From CAYZGU01 sp964478165 (lineage in GTDB: Bacteria > Poribacteria > WGA-4E > JAJDTR01): a stretch of DNA of 64,000 nucleotides. Shown in pieces: positions 17,862 through 27,239 of the stretch. Each line of letters opens with the position of its first letter. The stretch's first letter is position 1. The stretch lies in contig CAYZGU010000001.1 in NCBI GenBank assembly GCA_964478165.1, forward strand, positions 88,449 to 152,448. The letters are read 5' to 3'. The notes beneath the pieces were generated by a model. That model was given only the letters and a program-made list of their open reading frames with translations. It was not told the DNA's origin and made no database searches. Made by a program: the position numbers and the translations under genes.

Positions 17862-19136
17862 TTAAATGCCTGCTAGCAACGCCTCAAGATGTCGACTAAA
17901 GTGGTCTGCGAGCACTTCAGTGTAGACATCCGCATGAGCTTCGAGCACCGAACGGAGGCCCACGCCAAGCTCCGAATGCGTCAGCGTTGAACCGAATGTA
18001 CAATGCAGAATCTGTCGGCCAGGTTCAGTAAATCCTGTCCCTTGAGGCACGGCTGACCAGCATTCAAGATAGACTTGTTCCAGCTGTGTCTCAGTAAGAC
18101 AATTGTCACTCGGAACGCTTTCGTTCGTAGCAGACACGTGGTAACTTGCCCTCTCGGCATTGTACCGGTCACGCGCAAATCGGACAATTCGACGAAAAAG
18201 CGTGCTATCGTGCCGCGCAACAACGCGCAATGCTTCGAGATAACTTGTACCCGCTGTCTTAACGTGGAATCGTCCCTTCGTTGCACGGGCCAATGCAGTA
18301 TACATTGAAAGTTTGTCAGAACCAGAGTGGAGACTTAACTTGTAGGGCCCGAGAAGTTCCGCAAGCTCTGCGTGATCATTCAACGACGCCTCAAGCAATT
18401 CGACATCGCCCTTGTAATCGATACCTTTTTCGAATTCTCCGACAAATCGCGGCGCAAGGCTGACCAGGTTCATTCCCCCTTTGAAGCACTGGTCCGCAAT
18501 GATATAGTGCTCAGCAAGCGTCGTCGGCTGCGCAGTCTCATCGACGGACAGTTCAATCTCGTAGTCAAGACCCATTGCATCGTGAACGTCACGAATATAA
18601 CGCCCAAGATAGAGCGCCTTTCGAATTGCCGCCCCGTATTTCACCGCTGCGCGCATACAAACTTCTTTGTTAAGTTCAACAAGCGTACCCGTCATCAAAT
18701 TGATACACTTGCCGACGTACACATCGTACCATGGTACGCTTTCGTAAATCGCATCAAACTTCGACTGCAATATTTCGAAATCGTAGTCATCCGCCTTCTG
18801 GTCGACCTCATCAGAGGGATCAATCGTGAAAAATGTAAATCCCGCAGCAATGGTAACATCTACATCTTCCCGAGTTTTCAGGTGATCTGCGTCTGCTCCA
18901 ATGCATCCTTCCCAACCCGCAGACATGGCACCATGAAGAGCATCGGCCATAACCTGTTTCGCGGTCCGCTGCGTTCGTACCATCTCGCGAATCGACTGCT
19001 GCGCAAAGATTGGCGCAATCCCACTTCCCGATCTCTTCATGGCTTCAACATGACCAGGCGTTGCCAGGCCAATACGGTCACCAAAACCAAAACTCGGTTC
19101 AAGACCGAGCGTCATACATTGCGATCTTTCGCTCAT
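17862..19136 (-). CDS. uxaE: Tagaturonate epimerase (UxaE family)
   Basis: A 424-residue protein with LEPSFGFGDRIGLATPGHVEA near the start, GCIGADADHLKTREDVD and ITAAGFTFFTIDPSD-like text in the middle, and LSLHSGSDKLSMY in the second half. This combination is typical of the UxaE family, TIM-barrel metal enzymes that epimerise D-tagaturonate to D-fructuronate, letting galacturonate join the glucuronate route. The ATG at 19134-19136 follows the dead sugar epimerase gene by 16 bases and precedes the SDR fructuronate reductase on the same strand. Glucuronate isomerase and mannonate dehydratase, the other steps, are not in the window. Confidence 0.82.
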   Translation of the reverse strand: MSERSQCMTLGLEPSFGFGDRIGLATPGHVEAMKRSGSGIAPIFAQQSIREMVRTQRTAKQVMADALHGAMSAGWEGCIGADADHLKTREDVDVTIAAGFTFFTIDPSDEVDQKADDYDFEILQSKFDAIYESVPWYDVYVGKCINLMTGTLVELNKEVCMRAAVKYGAAIRKALYLGRYIRDVHDAMGLDYEIELSVDETAQPTTLAEHYIIADQCFKGGMNLVSLAPRFVGEFEKGIDYKGDVELLEASLNDHAELAELLGPYKLSLHSGSDKLSMYTALARATKGRFHVKTAGTSYLEALRVVARHDSTLFRRIVRFARDRYNAERASYHVSATNESVPSDNCLTETQLEQVYLECWSAVPQGTGFTEPGRQILHCTFGSTLTHSELGVGLRSVLEAHADVYTEVLADHFSRHLEALLAGI

Positions 19137-19152
19137 AACTCAGGATGCCTAT

Positions 19153-19985
19153 CTATTTCTTGAAACACGCCCTAAATGTTTTGACGATCTGGAGGGCCAC
19201 CGTGTATGAATCCGAAATGGGGTACGTTTCAGCCGACACATATCCATGGTACTTAATCACTCTGAGAGCCACGGAGATTGGAGAAAAGTCGGCATGTCCA
19301 AACTCGGCTTCCCGGCAATTTGAATTCACCAGATGGTCATGGCCGATGTATCACTCATCACTCCGAATCGCCGCCGTCAGGTCCACCTCTTCGATATTCA
19401 TGTGAAAAAGATTCGCAACTAGCTTCACGTTGTCAATGGATAGAGATTTCACAAACACGATTCTATCGCCAAGCGTGTTGATTAGATTAATTTCATATCG
19501 GTTCAGTGGCTCGAAAATAAGCGCAACATTATGTTTTGCCGAGCAGGCCCAAAGTGCGTTCAACGCATGGCGAAGGAAGCCAAACCGATCATAAAAATCG
19601 ATATCAGCGCTCGATCTACCACGGATTCAACCAATCACGGACGGCGCATCAAACAGGCCGCCCAAGTCAAATTATCTGACGGACGAAATCTACCGCCGCC
19701 TCGCGTCTCTCAGGTCGGTTAGACTTAGCCCATGCTTCAGCATACCCATACCGGCCCCAATCGCAGCCACGCTGAGGACGTAGTGTTTCAACAGATTACT
19801 TAAGTTCGTGATTATCCATTTCTGCGGCTGCAGGGACGAACATCTCAACAGCACTGTCACCTAATTCCGCAAATCGACGGTAAGAGACAAAGATTCCTTT
19901 CCAGAGGACAAATGCTCCATTCCGTGCTTCTTCTATAAGGGCGACTGTAAGCGCCGACTTAATGATATGATTTTTCTCAATGTGT
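19153..19985 (-). pseudogene. Broken sugar phosphate isomerase/epimerase (tagatose 3-epimerase-like)
   Basis: Pieces of one TIM-barrel protein can be read in order across three frames of the minus strand: ARNGAFVLWKG and FAELGDSAVEMFVPAA, then VAAIGAGMG..KHGLSLTD, then AAVDFVRQII, then LGGLFDAPSVIG, then VALIFEPLNRYE and LFHMNIEEVDLTAAI, and finally YIGHDHLVNS to a TAG at 19153-19155. At least three frameshifts and two in-frame TGA codons (after PSVIG and before YIGHDH) separate them, and no proper start codon remains. It sits exactly between the alcohol dehydrogenase and uxaE, so it was once part of that operon. Full family length (about 275 residues) is accounted for, so decay is by small mutations, not deletion. 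Confidence 0.85.
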
Positions 19986-19993
19986 CAAAGGAG

Positions 19994-21019
19994 CTATGCA
20001 ACTTCAATCATTGCCTTAATTACACCCGATTCAGGTCGTGTCAATCCCTCAAATTCGGTAATAACATCATCAAAAGGGATACGGTGCGTAATCCACGGAT
20101 TTGTGTCGACTTTGCCATTCTCGATGAGACCAATAACATGGGTAAAGTCACAAGGCATAGCATTCCGAGAGCTTCTAATTTGCATCTCACGGAGATGGAG
20201 ATGTCGATGTGGGAACGCAATCTCATTGGTGGAGACTCCCAAGTATATCAGCGATCCCGCATGTGCCACATAGTTCACGGCATGGGACATAGACTGATTA
20301 CTACCAGTCGCATCGGTCACAAGAGAGTACATATCACCGCCCGTAATCTCTTCCATTTCGTCTTGCTCGCTACCGTCACCTTTAAAAACAACCGTATGCG
20401 GAACACCGTAGGTTTCTCGACAGAACTGGAGTCGGGACTCAATCATATCCATAACCGTGATTGTCGCCCCTGTTAAACGTGTAAACTCAATCGTCGCCAG
20501 TCCAATTGGGCCAGCACCGATGACTAGCACCTGGTCACCCTCGCCGGCCTCGCCACGGTTGGTTGCGTGACAACCAATTCCAAGTGTTTCCACAAGAGCA
20601 AGCTGTTCAAACGACAGCGTTTTCGATGGATGCAACTTATCAGCACGAACCAGAAAGCGTTCGCACAATCCACCGTCAATCATCACGCCAATGACGTTCA
20701 AGTTTTCACAGCAGTTGATGCGGCCCTTGCGACAAGGGAAACACGCACCGCAGTTCATGTATGGTTCAATACTACAATGGTCACCCGCCTTTACGTTGAT
20801 CACGCCATCTCCAACTTCCAGCACCTCGAGACCCAGTTCATGGCCAGGAATTCTCGGGTACTGGAGAAACGGGAATTTCCCTAGATATCCACTGTAATCT
20901 GTTCCACAAATTCCCATTCGATGGGTCCGAACCATTGCCTGTCCATGACCCGGTGGTCTCGGCTCATCGATTTCCAGCTTCACAAGATGTTTGGGTTTTT
21001 CGAGTCGAATGGCTTTCAT
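19994..21019 (-). CDS. Zinc-dependent alcohol/sugar-acid dehydrogenase (MDR family)
   Basis: About 341 residues from the ATG at 21017-21019, preceded by GGAAGGA; an upstream start would add 12 residues. It is a complete zinc MDR enzyme: catalytic ligands in GICGTD (Cys38) and GHE (His60-Glu61), structural zinc cysteines at 90, 93, 96 and 104, and the Rossmann VLVIGAGPIGLAT. Relatives include threonine, galactitol, L-idonate and L-galactonate dehydrogenases. As first gene of the hexuronate-type run (followed by the dead epimerase, uxaE and the SDR gene) it probably oxidises a hexonate or polyol, but the substrate is inferred. Confidence 0.85.
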   Translation of the reverse strand: MKAIRLEKPKHLVKLEIDEPRPPGHGQAMVRTHRMGICGTDYSGYLGKFPFLQYPRIPGHELGLEVLEVGDGVINVKAGDHCSIEPYMNCGACFPCRKGRINCCENLNVIGVMIDGGLCERFLVRADKLHPSKTLSFEQLALVETLGIGCHATNRGEAGEGDQVLVIGAGPIGLATIEFTRLTGATITVMDMIESRLQFCRETYGVPHTVVFKGDGSEQDEMEEITGGDMYSLVTDATGSNQSMSHAVNYVAHAGSLIYLGVSTNEIAFPHRHLHLREMQIRSSRNAMPCDFTHVIGLIENGKVDTNPWITHRIPFDDVITEFEGLTRPESGVIKAMIEVA

Positions 21020-22049
21020 TTTGAACGTCCTTCCGCACCTTAGAGTCAACGCCAATAGTTAAACTACGGTCGTTGTCAAGTCATTCCTCAGCACAAATTC
21101 ATGTTCGCGCGCAAGGTAATTTTCTGATAAAGAGCGTCCGCACCTGGTGACACAAACACAAACTTAAAATCAGAAATAACGAGGGGCATACAGCTCGGAT
21201 TCCTCAAAATCTAACCTAACTATTCTGATTTAATGCACCAACGCCGCACGCGCTGGAATCGAGAATACGCAACAAATTATCTCACAGCACGGCGTAGGAA
21301 GTCTTGAATAGAACACAGTTATAGCTCGAATTTTCAAGGTGTAAGCTTCATCTGATTTAGAGACATCGGACGATTTTGACACATTCGAATACCGTTTCAG
21401 CGGAAAATCGAATCCATGCGCTTCAACACCCCAGATTTGACTCACCTGCCAAACTAACATCCCGGCCAGTTCGCTCACATTCCCGATGTCTTTCCAAGTC
21501 CTCAGAATCGAGACACCGTCCGCTAAGATGGTACAGCAACCAGCAGCAAAGTACGGGATGATAGAGTGTCTCTAGGCATGTAGGAATTGAGATTCATCAA
21601 TACTTCGGACAATAACCATCACCAGGCCATTGATTCAGATAACTTAAGCAACGAGAAGGATTTGTTAAACATGGAAGACTGCGCGAAATTTTCGAAATCT
21701 AGATGGAAAAGCACAGACACCGAAACAGCGCCGTTACTTACCAATCTCCCTTCCGCAAGCTCTCGACCACACCACTTAGAAAAATACGACTCTCGCCCCC
21801 GCGCTCCCACGAGACTCCGATTCCCGTATGCATGGAAATCGGAGTCTCGTGGGAACGCGGAGCCTATTCGACCAAAAGGCGGACGAGGCGCACAAAACCA
21901 ACACCGGTCTGGCCATAAGAAACCTGCGCCATCGACAGAATCTTGCTATGCAGAAAAGTCTGTCGCCGATTCCATACTATGGCTAGTAAGCAGTCCTTCG
22001 ATCCAATTTGAATAACGGAATGAATTGAAACCTGAGCTGTCTTTTGGTC
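21020..22049. other. 1-kb gap with one strong hairpin, no gene
   Basis: No frame here has a ribosome binding site together with recognisable motifs. The hairpin at 21805-21854 is the only clear structure. A minus-strand open stretch at 21230-21478 was read and not recognised. Confidence 0.45.
21805..21854. repeat. 17-bp perfect inverted repeat
   Basis: TCCCACGAGACTCCGAT (21805-21821) is exactly complementary to 21838-21854, with a 16-base spacer; the pairing extends with mismatches on both ends. It lies in non-coding DNA about 200 bases downstream of the minus-strand Gfo/Idh gene at 22050. There is no T-tract. It could be a palindromic repeat element or a relic terminator. Confidence 0.7.
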
Positions 22050-23069
22050 CTACAAACTGCCTTTGTTCCGCAGGGTGGATAAATCCACTCTCACGTTTCC
22101 TCGGCGTTGCGATTCCAAGAATCCAATAATGATTTCAACCACCATGAGCGCCGCTTCGCCGGGCGATGCCTGTTCCCCCCCCTTGTCAATTAGACGAACT
22201 AACTCCTGAACCCCAGCCGGTATTCCATCGATCTCAGGTTCGGGCGGCTGGATGGCTTCAAATGTTGATGGTTTCGGTCCACGGTAAATCTCAGCTCTTC
22301 CTCCCATTAGGACCATTCTCCCCGTGGTACCGATTACCTCGATTCCATTGTCCGTCACCGTATCTTTAGGACCACCCGCAAAAAAAGCACGCACGCCATT
22401 TTTGAAACGGATGTAGCCATGAACAGACGGCTCACTTTTTGAATCATGACCTCCATCCCCACCATATTCCTGATAACTCTCATATCCTTCTTCTAAGTCC
22501 GCAAAGACCCACTCGGCATCGGAATTGGCCAAGTAGCAGATGGCGTCGATAAAGTGCGTGCCGTTTCGGAACAACATGGAACGCGGTCCGTTCAAGGTGC
22601 CAATAATATTACGCACTTCGCCAATTTCGCCTTTGTCAACCAATTCTTCCTTGGCATATCGCCACAGTGCCGTAAATCGCCTTGTGTGATCGATAGACAG
22701 AATCGTGTTGTTGCGCCTAGCAGCCTCGACCATGCGATCCGCGTCTGACAAATTTGTCGCCATCGGTTTTTCACAGAAAATGCCCTTCGCCCCTGCATTG
22801 GCTGCATCAATTACCAACTCTGCGTGCCGATGATCAGAGGTCGCTACGGTCACGAGATCCAGTCTTTCATTCGTCAGCATCTCGCGATAATCTGTATACG
22901 GGACGACGTGGGGCCATGTTTCTTTCCACTTTTCTCTGAATTGGTCAAGCGCCTCTTGTGATAAATCACAGACCGCGACGAGATCGACATTTGACAACCC
23001 AGCGAACCCGGACGCATGCATACTTCCTATCCCCTTACACCCAATTACTGCAGCGCGATATTTTGACAT
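22050..23069 (-). CDS. Gfo/Idh/MocA family oxidoreductase
   Basis: A 339-residue protein with the N-terminal Rossmann motif AAVIGCKGIGSMHA, TVATSDHRHAELVIDA, and the EKP motif IFCEKPMATNLSDAD whose lysine contacts substrate. The C-terminal beta domain has SMLFRNGTHFIDAI and GYIRFKNGVRAFF. Family members are NAD(P)-dependent sugar, inositol or sugar-acid dehydrogenases. The ATG is preceded by GGGGAGGAAATT. It is closely similar to the protein at 60091 (shared SMLFRNGTH and GGDGGHD stretches), so the two are paralogues. It stands alone. The substrate is unknown. Confidence 0.9.
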   Translation of the reverse strand: MSKYRAAVIGCKGIGSMHASGFAGLSNVDLVAVCDLSQEALDQFREKWKETWPHVVPYTDYREMLTNERLDLVTVATSDHRHAELVIDAANAGAKGIFCEKPMATNLSDADRMVEAARRNNTILSIDHTRRFTALWRYAKEELVDKGEIGEVRNIIGTLNGPRSMLFRNGTHFIDAICYLANSDAEWVFADLEEGYESYQEYGGDGGHDSKSEPSVHGYIRFKNGVRAFFAGGPKDTVTDNGIEVIGTTGRMVLMGGRAEIYRGPKPSTFEAIQPPEPEIDGIPAGVQELVRLIDKGGEQASPGEAALMVVEIIIGFLESQRRGNVRVDLSTLRNKGSL

Positions 23070-23644
23070 AATTTCCTCCCCATTTCAAACTCGCATTAGT
23101 TCCAAAATTTTCAAAATCAGAACTACTCAAACGCAGCAGCTGCCCATTTCACTATGCGAAATTGAGTATAACACGTTTCAAGATCGATGTGTAGGGAATT
23201 TAGAGAGAATGAATCCAGGCGTGAATCTTAAGAACAAGCGAAGATTTTTCAAACAATAGGGCAGTCTGCTCATGTCCCAGCGTGTTTTTTTAGACCGTGG
23301 GCAGAATTTATGATAAAACACTCCGGAGTGTCAGTCCTGAATCCCTGATTTACAATTCGGAAAACCGCTCAACATGACCCAGTTCCATTTGGATATCACT
23401 TCCTGGCGGGAAATCTTGGAACCAGCATTCCAGAAAGCCGATTTTTATTGTAACCTATCCCTGGTGGCAGATGGTATTCAGACTAGCTTACTGAAAGATT
23501 GGACATACTCAATCCCGAAACTCTTAGAAAACACATTGGCGCGCAAACCGAATCTGAAGATGCAATAGCGGGCAAAGAACTTGGATTATGTCCATAAACT
23601 TCACACAACACAAGTAGAGAAATAAGAGCCCTGGTTCTCATCTC
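23070..23644. other. Gap upstream of the Gfo/Idh gene: no gene seen
   Basis: Contains the upstream region of the minus-strand Gfo/Idh gene and an AT-rich stretch. A 64-codon plus-strand frame at 23374-23568 has no recognised motif. Nothing else is supported. Confidence 0.4.
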
Positions 23645-24260
23645 AACGGTCTACAGGCTGGCCGACATAGCCTCTGGTGTATCCACCAAAGCGACAACAA
23701 AGTACACCGCTTGGACTATCTACGGACAAAGTTCTTTTTGAAGCCCAGACCGACACAGCACACTCAAACGGCATAACAATTGGCGGGGGTTATCTGTGGA
23801 TTTCCTCCACCTACGAAAATAAGATTGCCAAACTAGACCCGGCAACGGGTGTCACTATAACCGCGTATAATTCTCCTGGGTCCGGAATTATCTCATTTCT
23901 TGAAGACACTGAAAACAGCGAATCGACGGGCGCTCACGGACTAGAATGGCGTGAAGGGAAGCTCTACGTCGCTTCACCTCCCTCTCAAATAATCCACGTC
24001 ATCAACCCCAACAATTGGCACGAAGAATACGCCTTTCGTGTACCAGGACCGCGCGTACACAAACTCGCATGGGCTCCGGACGATAGACTCTGAACAGCCG
24101 ATACCTCAGAGCTGGCACGATCAGGCTACTAGATCCGGCTTCAGGAGGCGTGTACGACCTGCTCCGCGTCGCATCACCACCCCAGGTTCACGGGCTGACG
24201 ATGCACAGATAGTGCCCTGTGGTACTGACATGACACCACCCGTGAAATCAGGCGCCTACA
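23645..24260 (+). pseudogene. Broken beta-propeller (SMP-30/NHL or PQQ-like) protein
   Basis: Pieces of a propeller protein can be followed in order: GLQAGRHSLWCIHQSDNKVH and RLDYL, a frameshift, then VLFEAQTDTAHSNGITIGGG, YLWISSTYENKIAKLDP, GAHGLEWREGKLYVASPPS and HKLAWAPDD, a stop at 24091, then in another frame RLLDPASGGVYDLLRV and PPQVHGLTMH. The repeating W/G...KLDP.TG pattern is typical of six-bladed lactonase-like propellers. At least two frameshifts and the absence of a start codon mark it as dead. The C-terminal blade fades after about 24260. Confidence 0.7.
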
Positions 24261-24506
24261 CGTTGACGAGGCACCCAAGAATTGAATGTTATCGGACCGA
24301 GAATTTAGGGTTTACATCTTTTGGCATTCCTGGTATATTGGAGCGCCTCCAGTTAGTTCACTAACAAACATGAAGAACGTTTGAGAACGCGATGCTAGAG
24401 CTGACCATTCTTCTTTGTCCGGAATCGCTATTCACCCTCTGTAACAGATAACAACACTTCACATGCAGATATGGCATCTCCCAACCCCGCGCTTTTAGGC
24501 GCATTA

Positions 24507-24624
24507 GGAAATAGAGGTTCCGACGCTTCTTTCAGCAAACACACTTCCTCCCCCTCACTACTAGGATATCGATACTTCTGGGGAAGAGCGTTTAGACCTT
24601 CGCCTCGCCGGAGCCTCTATTTCC
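24507..24624. repeat. Widely spaced inverted repeat (16 bp, one mismatch)
   Basis: GGAAATAGAGGTTCCG at 24507-24522 is complementary to 24609-24624 except for one base. The arms are 86 bases apart. The arrangement resembles the ends of a very short mobile or foldback element, but no target duplication was seen. Confidence 0.4.
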
Positions 24625-24836
24625 AGGACATTGACCGCGGCAACGTCAGTGCCATTCACTCCACACATGCCGACAAGATCTGGAGTCTAATTAGAAGGAC
24701 AGCGCGCTAATCCTCCCCACTTGGGAGGCCGGTTGTCAAACGAGTTGAGTTTAAGTGCCTTGATGCCGGATGAGGACGCGACGCCTGTATGATCGAACGA
24801 ACAGACATCACGCCTCGATTCAAGCTCATCACCACG

Positions 24837-24876
24837 TACTGGCAGATTACCCAAGACCTTCGATAATCTGCCAGTA
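24837..24876. repeat. 13-bp perfect hairpin upstream of a Gfo/Idh gene
   Basis: TACTGGCAGATTA (24837-24849) and its exact complement (24864-24876) flank a 14-base loop, about 180 bases before the gene at 25056. No T-tract follows, so an operator or relic terminator are both possible. Confidence 0.6.
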
Positions 24877-25055
24877 TTAGAATCCGTTCAATACCCAAAA
24901 TCCTAACACACCCGGGTTGTGGGCATTTTCTGTAGATCCTTATGTGTAACAAGGAAACAACTTCCATCTTGAAAATCGCGCTATAGGACGTCGATTTAAG
25001 ACCATAACGCAAACTGTTTCGTCTAGATGGCACTTAACCGAAAAAGGAGAACCAG

Positions 25056-26138
25056 ATGCCGAAACCGATAGGTGAAGCATTTCGTGTTGTGAACAATTAC
25101 AAGCCGAACAAGAACTACCGCGGGGCAGTTATCGGATGCGGGCGAATGGGTAGTACCATCGACGACGAGCATATCGGTATGCCGCATTATCCGTGGCCAT
25201 GGGCACATGCCCCGGCGATGATTGAAGCTAAAGGTGTGGAGCTCGTGGCTGCTGTAGATCTAGAGCAAGCAAATCTCGATGATTTCAAGCGACGCTGGGG
25301 CGTTGAAGCTCTGTACACTGACTATCTCAAAATGGTTGAAGCCGAGAATCCTGACATCGTCTGCCTGACTACACGCCCTGAACCGCGCGCAGAAATTACA
25401 ATCGGTTTGGCGGAAGCGGGTGTCAAAGCAATCTTTGCAACGAAGCCAATGTGTCTAACACTTGCTGAAGCGGACACGATGATTGACGTTTGCCGAAAAC
25501 ACGGTACAATTTTGGCAATTGCCTGTCATCTTAGCTGGTATGGTTGGTACACAAACGCACGGCAGGCAATTGATGATGGCGCAATCGGCCAACTCAAATC
25601 GATGGTTTGTCACAGCGATCACAACCTGTCAAACCTGCAGAGCCACACTCTCACGCTCTTCCGATTATTTGCCGGAGCCCCCGCTGAATGGGTATTTGGT
25701 ATAATGGATAGCGATGAGTCTGCAGCTGGACAGGCGGATCTGTCCGGCTCTGGATACATCATGTACGAGAACAACGTACGAGGCATGATGAACACCCGTT
25801 CGGAAACTACAGGCCTCCAATGGGTCTTAGAATTTATCGGTGAAAAGGGACGCATCATCTCACGCAACGCACACGCACAGTTTGAACTCTGGAGCAGTCA
25901 CCCAGAGACAGGGAGTCCAATCCAATGTCAATTCCCGAACCCGTGGTATCCACGTAGTTCAATGGTTGAAGCAATCGAGGGCGTTTGCCAATCCATCGCA
26001 ATTGGGGAAGAACGTATCTGTCCGGGTGAGTTCGGCAGGGAAGCACTAGAGATTGCCATCGCCTTGCGCGATTCGCACCGACGTGGAAATATCCGAGTGG
26101 ATCTCCCAATGGAGGATCGTCATTCTCGGATGGGTTAA
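25056..26138 (+). CDS. Gfo/Idh/MocA family oxidoreductase, TKP variant
   Basis: A 360-residue protein with AAAAGGAGAACC upstream of its ATG. The Rossmann motif is RGAVIGCGRMGSTIDDE, followed by the family order TTRPEPRAEI, then AIFATKPMCLTLAEAD. The usual Glu-Lys-Pro is Thr-Lys-Pro, keeping the functional lysine. The C-terminal half has SGSGYIMYENNVRGMM and ends in HRRGNIRVDLPM. It probably oxidises or reduces a sugar derivative with NAD(P). It is followed by a hydroxypyruvate isomerase-like gene 334 bases downstream. The two dead genes at 48376 and 50734 look related. Confidence 0.88.
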   Translation: MPKPIGEAFRVVNNYKPNKNYRGAVIGCGRMGSTIDDEHIGMPHYPWPWAHAPAMIEAKGVELVAAVDLEQANLDDFKRRWGVEALYTDYLKMVEAENPDIVCLTTRPEPRAEITIGLAEAGVKAIFATKPMCLTLAEADTMIDVCRKHGTILAIACHLSWYGWYTNARQAIDDGAIGQLKSMVCHSDHNLSNLQSHTLTLFRLFAGAPAEWVFGIMDSDESAAGQADLSGSGYIMYENNVRGMMNTRSETTGLQWVLEFIGEKGRIISRNAHAQFELWSSHPETGSPIQCQFPNPWYPRSSMVEAIEGVCQSIAIGEERICPGEFGREALEIAIALRDSHRRGNIRVDLPMEDRHSRMG

Positions 26139-26471
26139 GCCAAATACAGCCATAACACTTCGAAACAACGTCAGAAAAGTCTCTTTGCATTGTTCTCTAT
26201 ATTCTAGAAATCACCTGCCATTAACTAGAATATGCCGGACAGAGAGAAAAGTCATACTCACGGCTTTAGAACAAACAAATTAGGCAATAGGCCGAGGACT
26301 GTTCCACATGCTAACGGTTATTTGAAGGCTTTCAAAATCATTATGGCAACCAACAGTTTTCTGAGATGGTTGAGAGCATGCATCTTCCGCAGACACGAAC
26401 TACGCGGTGGACGTTATGTATTCGCAAGTGTTTTAGCCCCAACTGTTACTAACCACTTAAGGAGGAAGGAA
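26139..26471. other. Spacer between the Gfo/Idh and isomerase genes
   Basis: The frame of the downstream isomerase is open back to 26232, but that extension has no family similarity and the strong AAGGAGG site lies right before the ATG at 26472. I treat the stretch as non-coding. Confidence 0.5.
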
Positions 26472-27239
26472 ATGGGTTCGATTAATCAATCCATCTGTTT
26501 CGGAGGTTTCACGCGTGGGGAAGCCTCAGACGAGCAAGTTGTTCGTGAAGCGGCCAGAATTGGTTACAAATCCGTCGAAATGGTGCCAAAAAAATACTGG
26601 CCCCTGGTAAAAGAAAGTGGCATGGACGTAGCGATTATCGTCGGACACCAATCACTACGCGACGGACTCAACAAGCTCACGAATCATGACCGCATTGAGG
26701 ACGAATTACTCGCAAATATTGAGCTTGCCGCTGCTAACGACATTCCGGGTCTCATCTGTTTTTCAGGAAACCGCGAAAGCAAATCAGACGAGGAAGGCCG
26801 CGACAACACGATCGAAGGACTCCTAAGAGTAGCCAAATCAGCTGAAGCACACGGCGTCAATCTTTGTATCGAGCTGCTCAACAGCAAAGTAAATCACCCG
26901 GATTATCAGTGCGATCGCAGCGCCTGGGGAATTGAGGTCTGTAATGGTGTCAATTCGCCGCGAGTAAAGTTACTTTACGACATCTACCACATGCAGATTA
27001 TGGAAGGCGACTTGATTCGTACGATTTCCGCAAACATCGACTACATTGGGCACTTTCACACAGCTGGAAATCCAGGGCGAAATGACCCCGACCACACACA
27101 AGAAATCTATTATCCCGCCATCATGAGCACTATTGCTAAGACTGACTATTCGTTTTTTGTAGGACATGAATTTGGGCCAAAAGGCGAACCACTATCAGCA
27201 ATGAGATCGGCCTTTAACGCCTGTAACATTACCGTTTGA
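26472..27239 (+). CDS. Hydroxypyruvate isomerase family TIM-barrel protein
   Basis: 255 residues from the ATG at 26472, which has a strong AAGGAGGAAGG site. The protein shows the xylose isomerase-like TIM barrel: EQVVREAARIGYKSVEMV, GVNLCIELLNSKVNHPDYQ with a metal-binding Glu, VKLLYDIYHMQIMEGDL with the Asp-His pair, and IGHFHTAGNPGRNDPD. This pattern is close to hydroxypyruvate isomerase (Hyi) and related sugar ketol-isomerases. It lies after a Gfo/Idh gene on the same strand, so the pair may act in one sugar route. The exact substrate is unproved. Confidence 0.82.
   Translation: MGSINQSICFGGFTRGEASDEQVVREAARIGYKSVEMVPKKYWPLVKESGMDVAIIVGHQSLRDGLNKLTNHDRIEDELLANIELAAANDIPGLICFSGNRESKSDEEGRDNTIEGLLRVAKSAEAHGVNLCIELLNSKVNHPDYQCDRSAWGIEVCNGVNSPRVKLLYDIYHMQIMEGDLIRTISANIDYIGHFHTAGNPGRNDPDHTQEIYYPAIMSTIAKTDYSFFVGHEFGPKGEPLSAMRSAFNACNITV

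Larger units (their letters stand above)
24261..25055. other. Gap before the Gfo/Idh gene, with two inverted repeats
   Basis: No gene is supported. It contains an imperfect 16-bp inverted repeat with arms at 24507-24522 and 24609-24624 (one mismatch) and the perfect hairpin at 24837-24876. The frames between the arms show no family motif. Confidence 0.4.

Noticed and set aside
17642..17899. An 85-codon plus-strand frame over the 3' end of the tagaturonate epimerase gene
   Set aside because: It overlaps a clear gene antisense and spans a hairpin; no supporting signals.
19153..19985. In-frame TGA codons as possible codon reassignment or selenocysteine
   Set aside because: The same gene also has frameshifts, and TAA and TAG stops occur in other relics; intact genes in the window use TGA as a normal stop.
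26232..26471. N-terminal extension of the hydroxypyruvate isomerase-like protein
   Set aside because: The extension has no family similarity and a strong ribosome binding site directly precedes the ATG at 26472.
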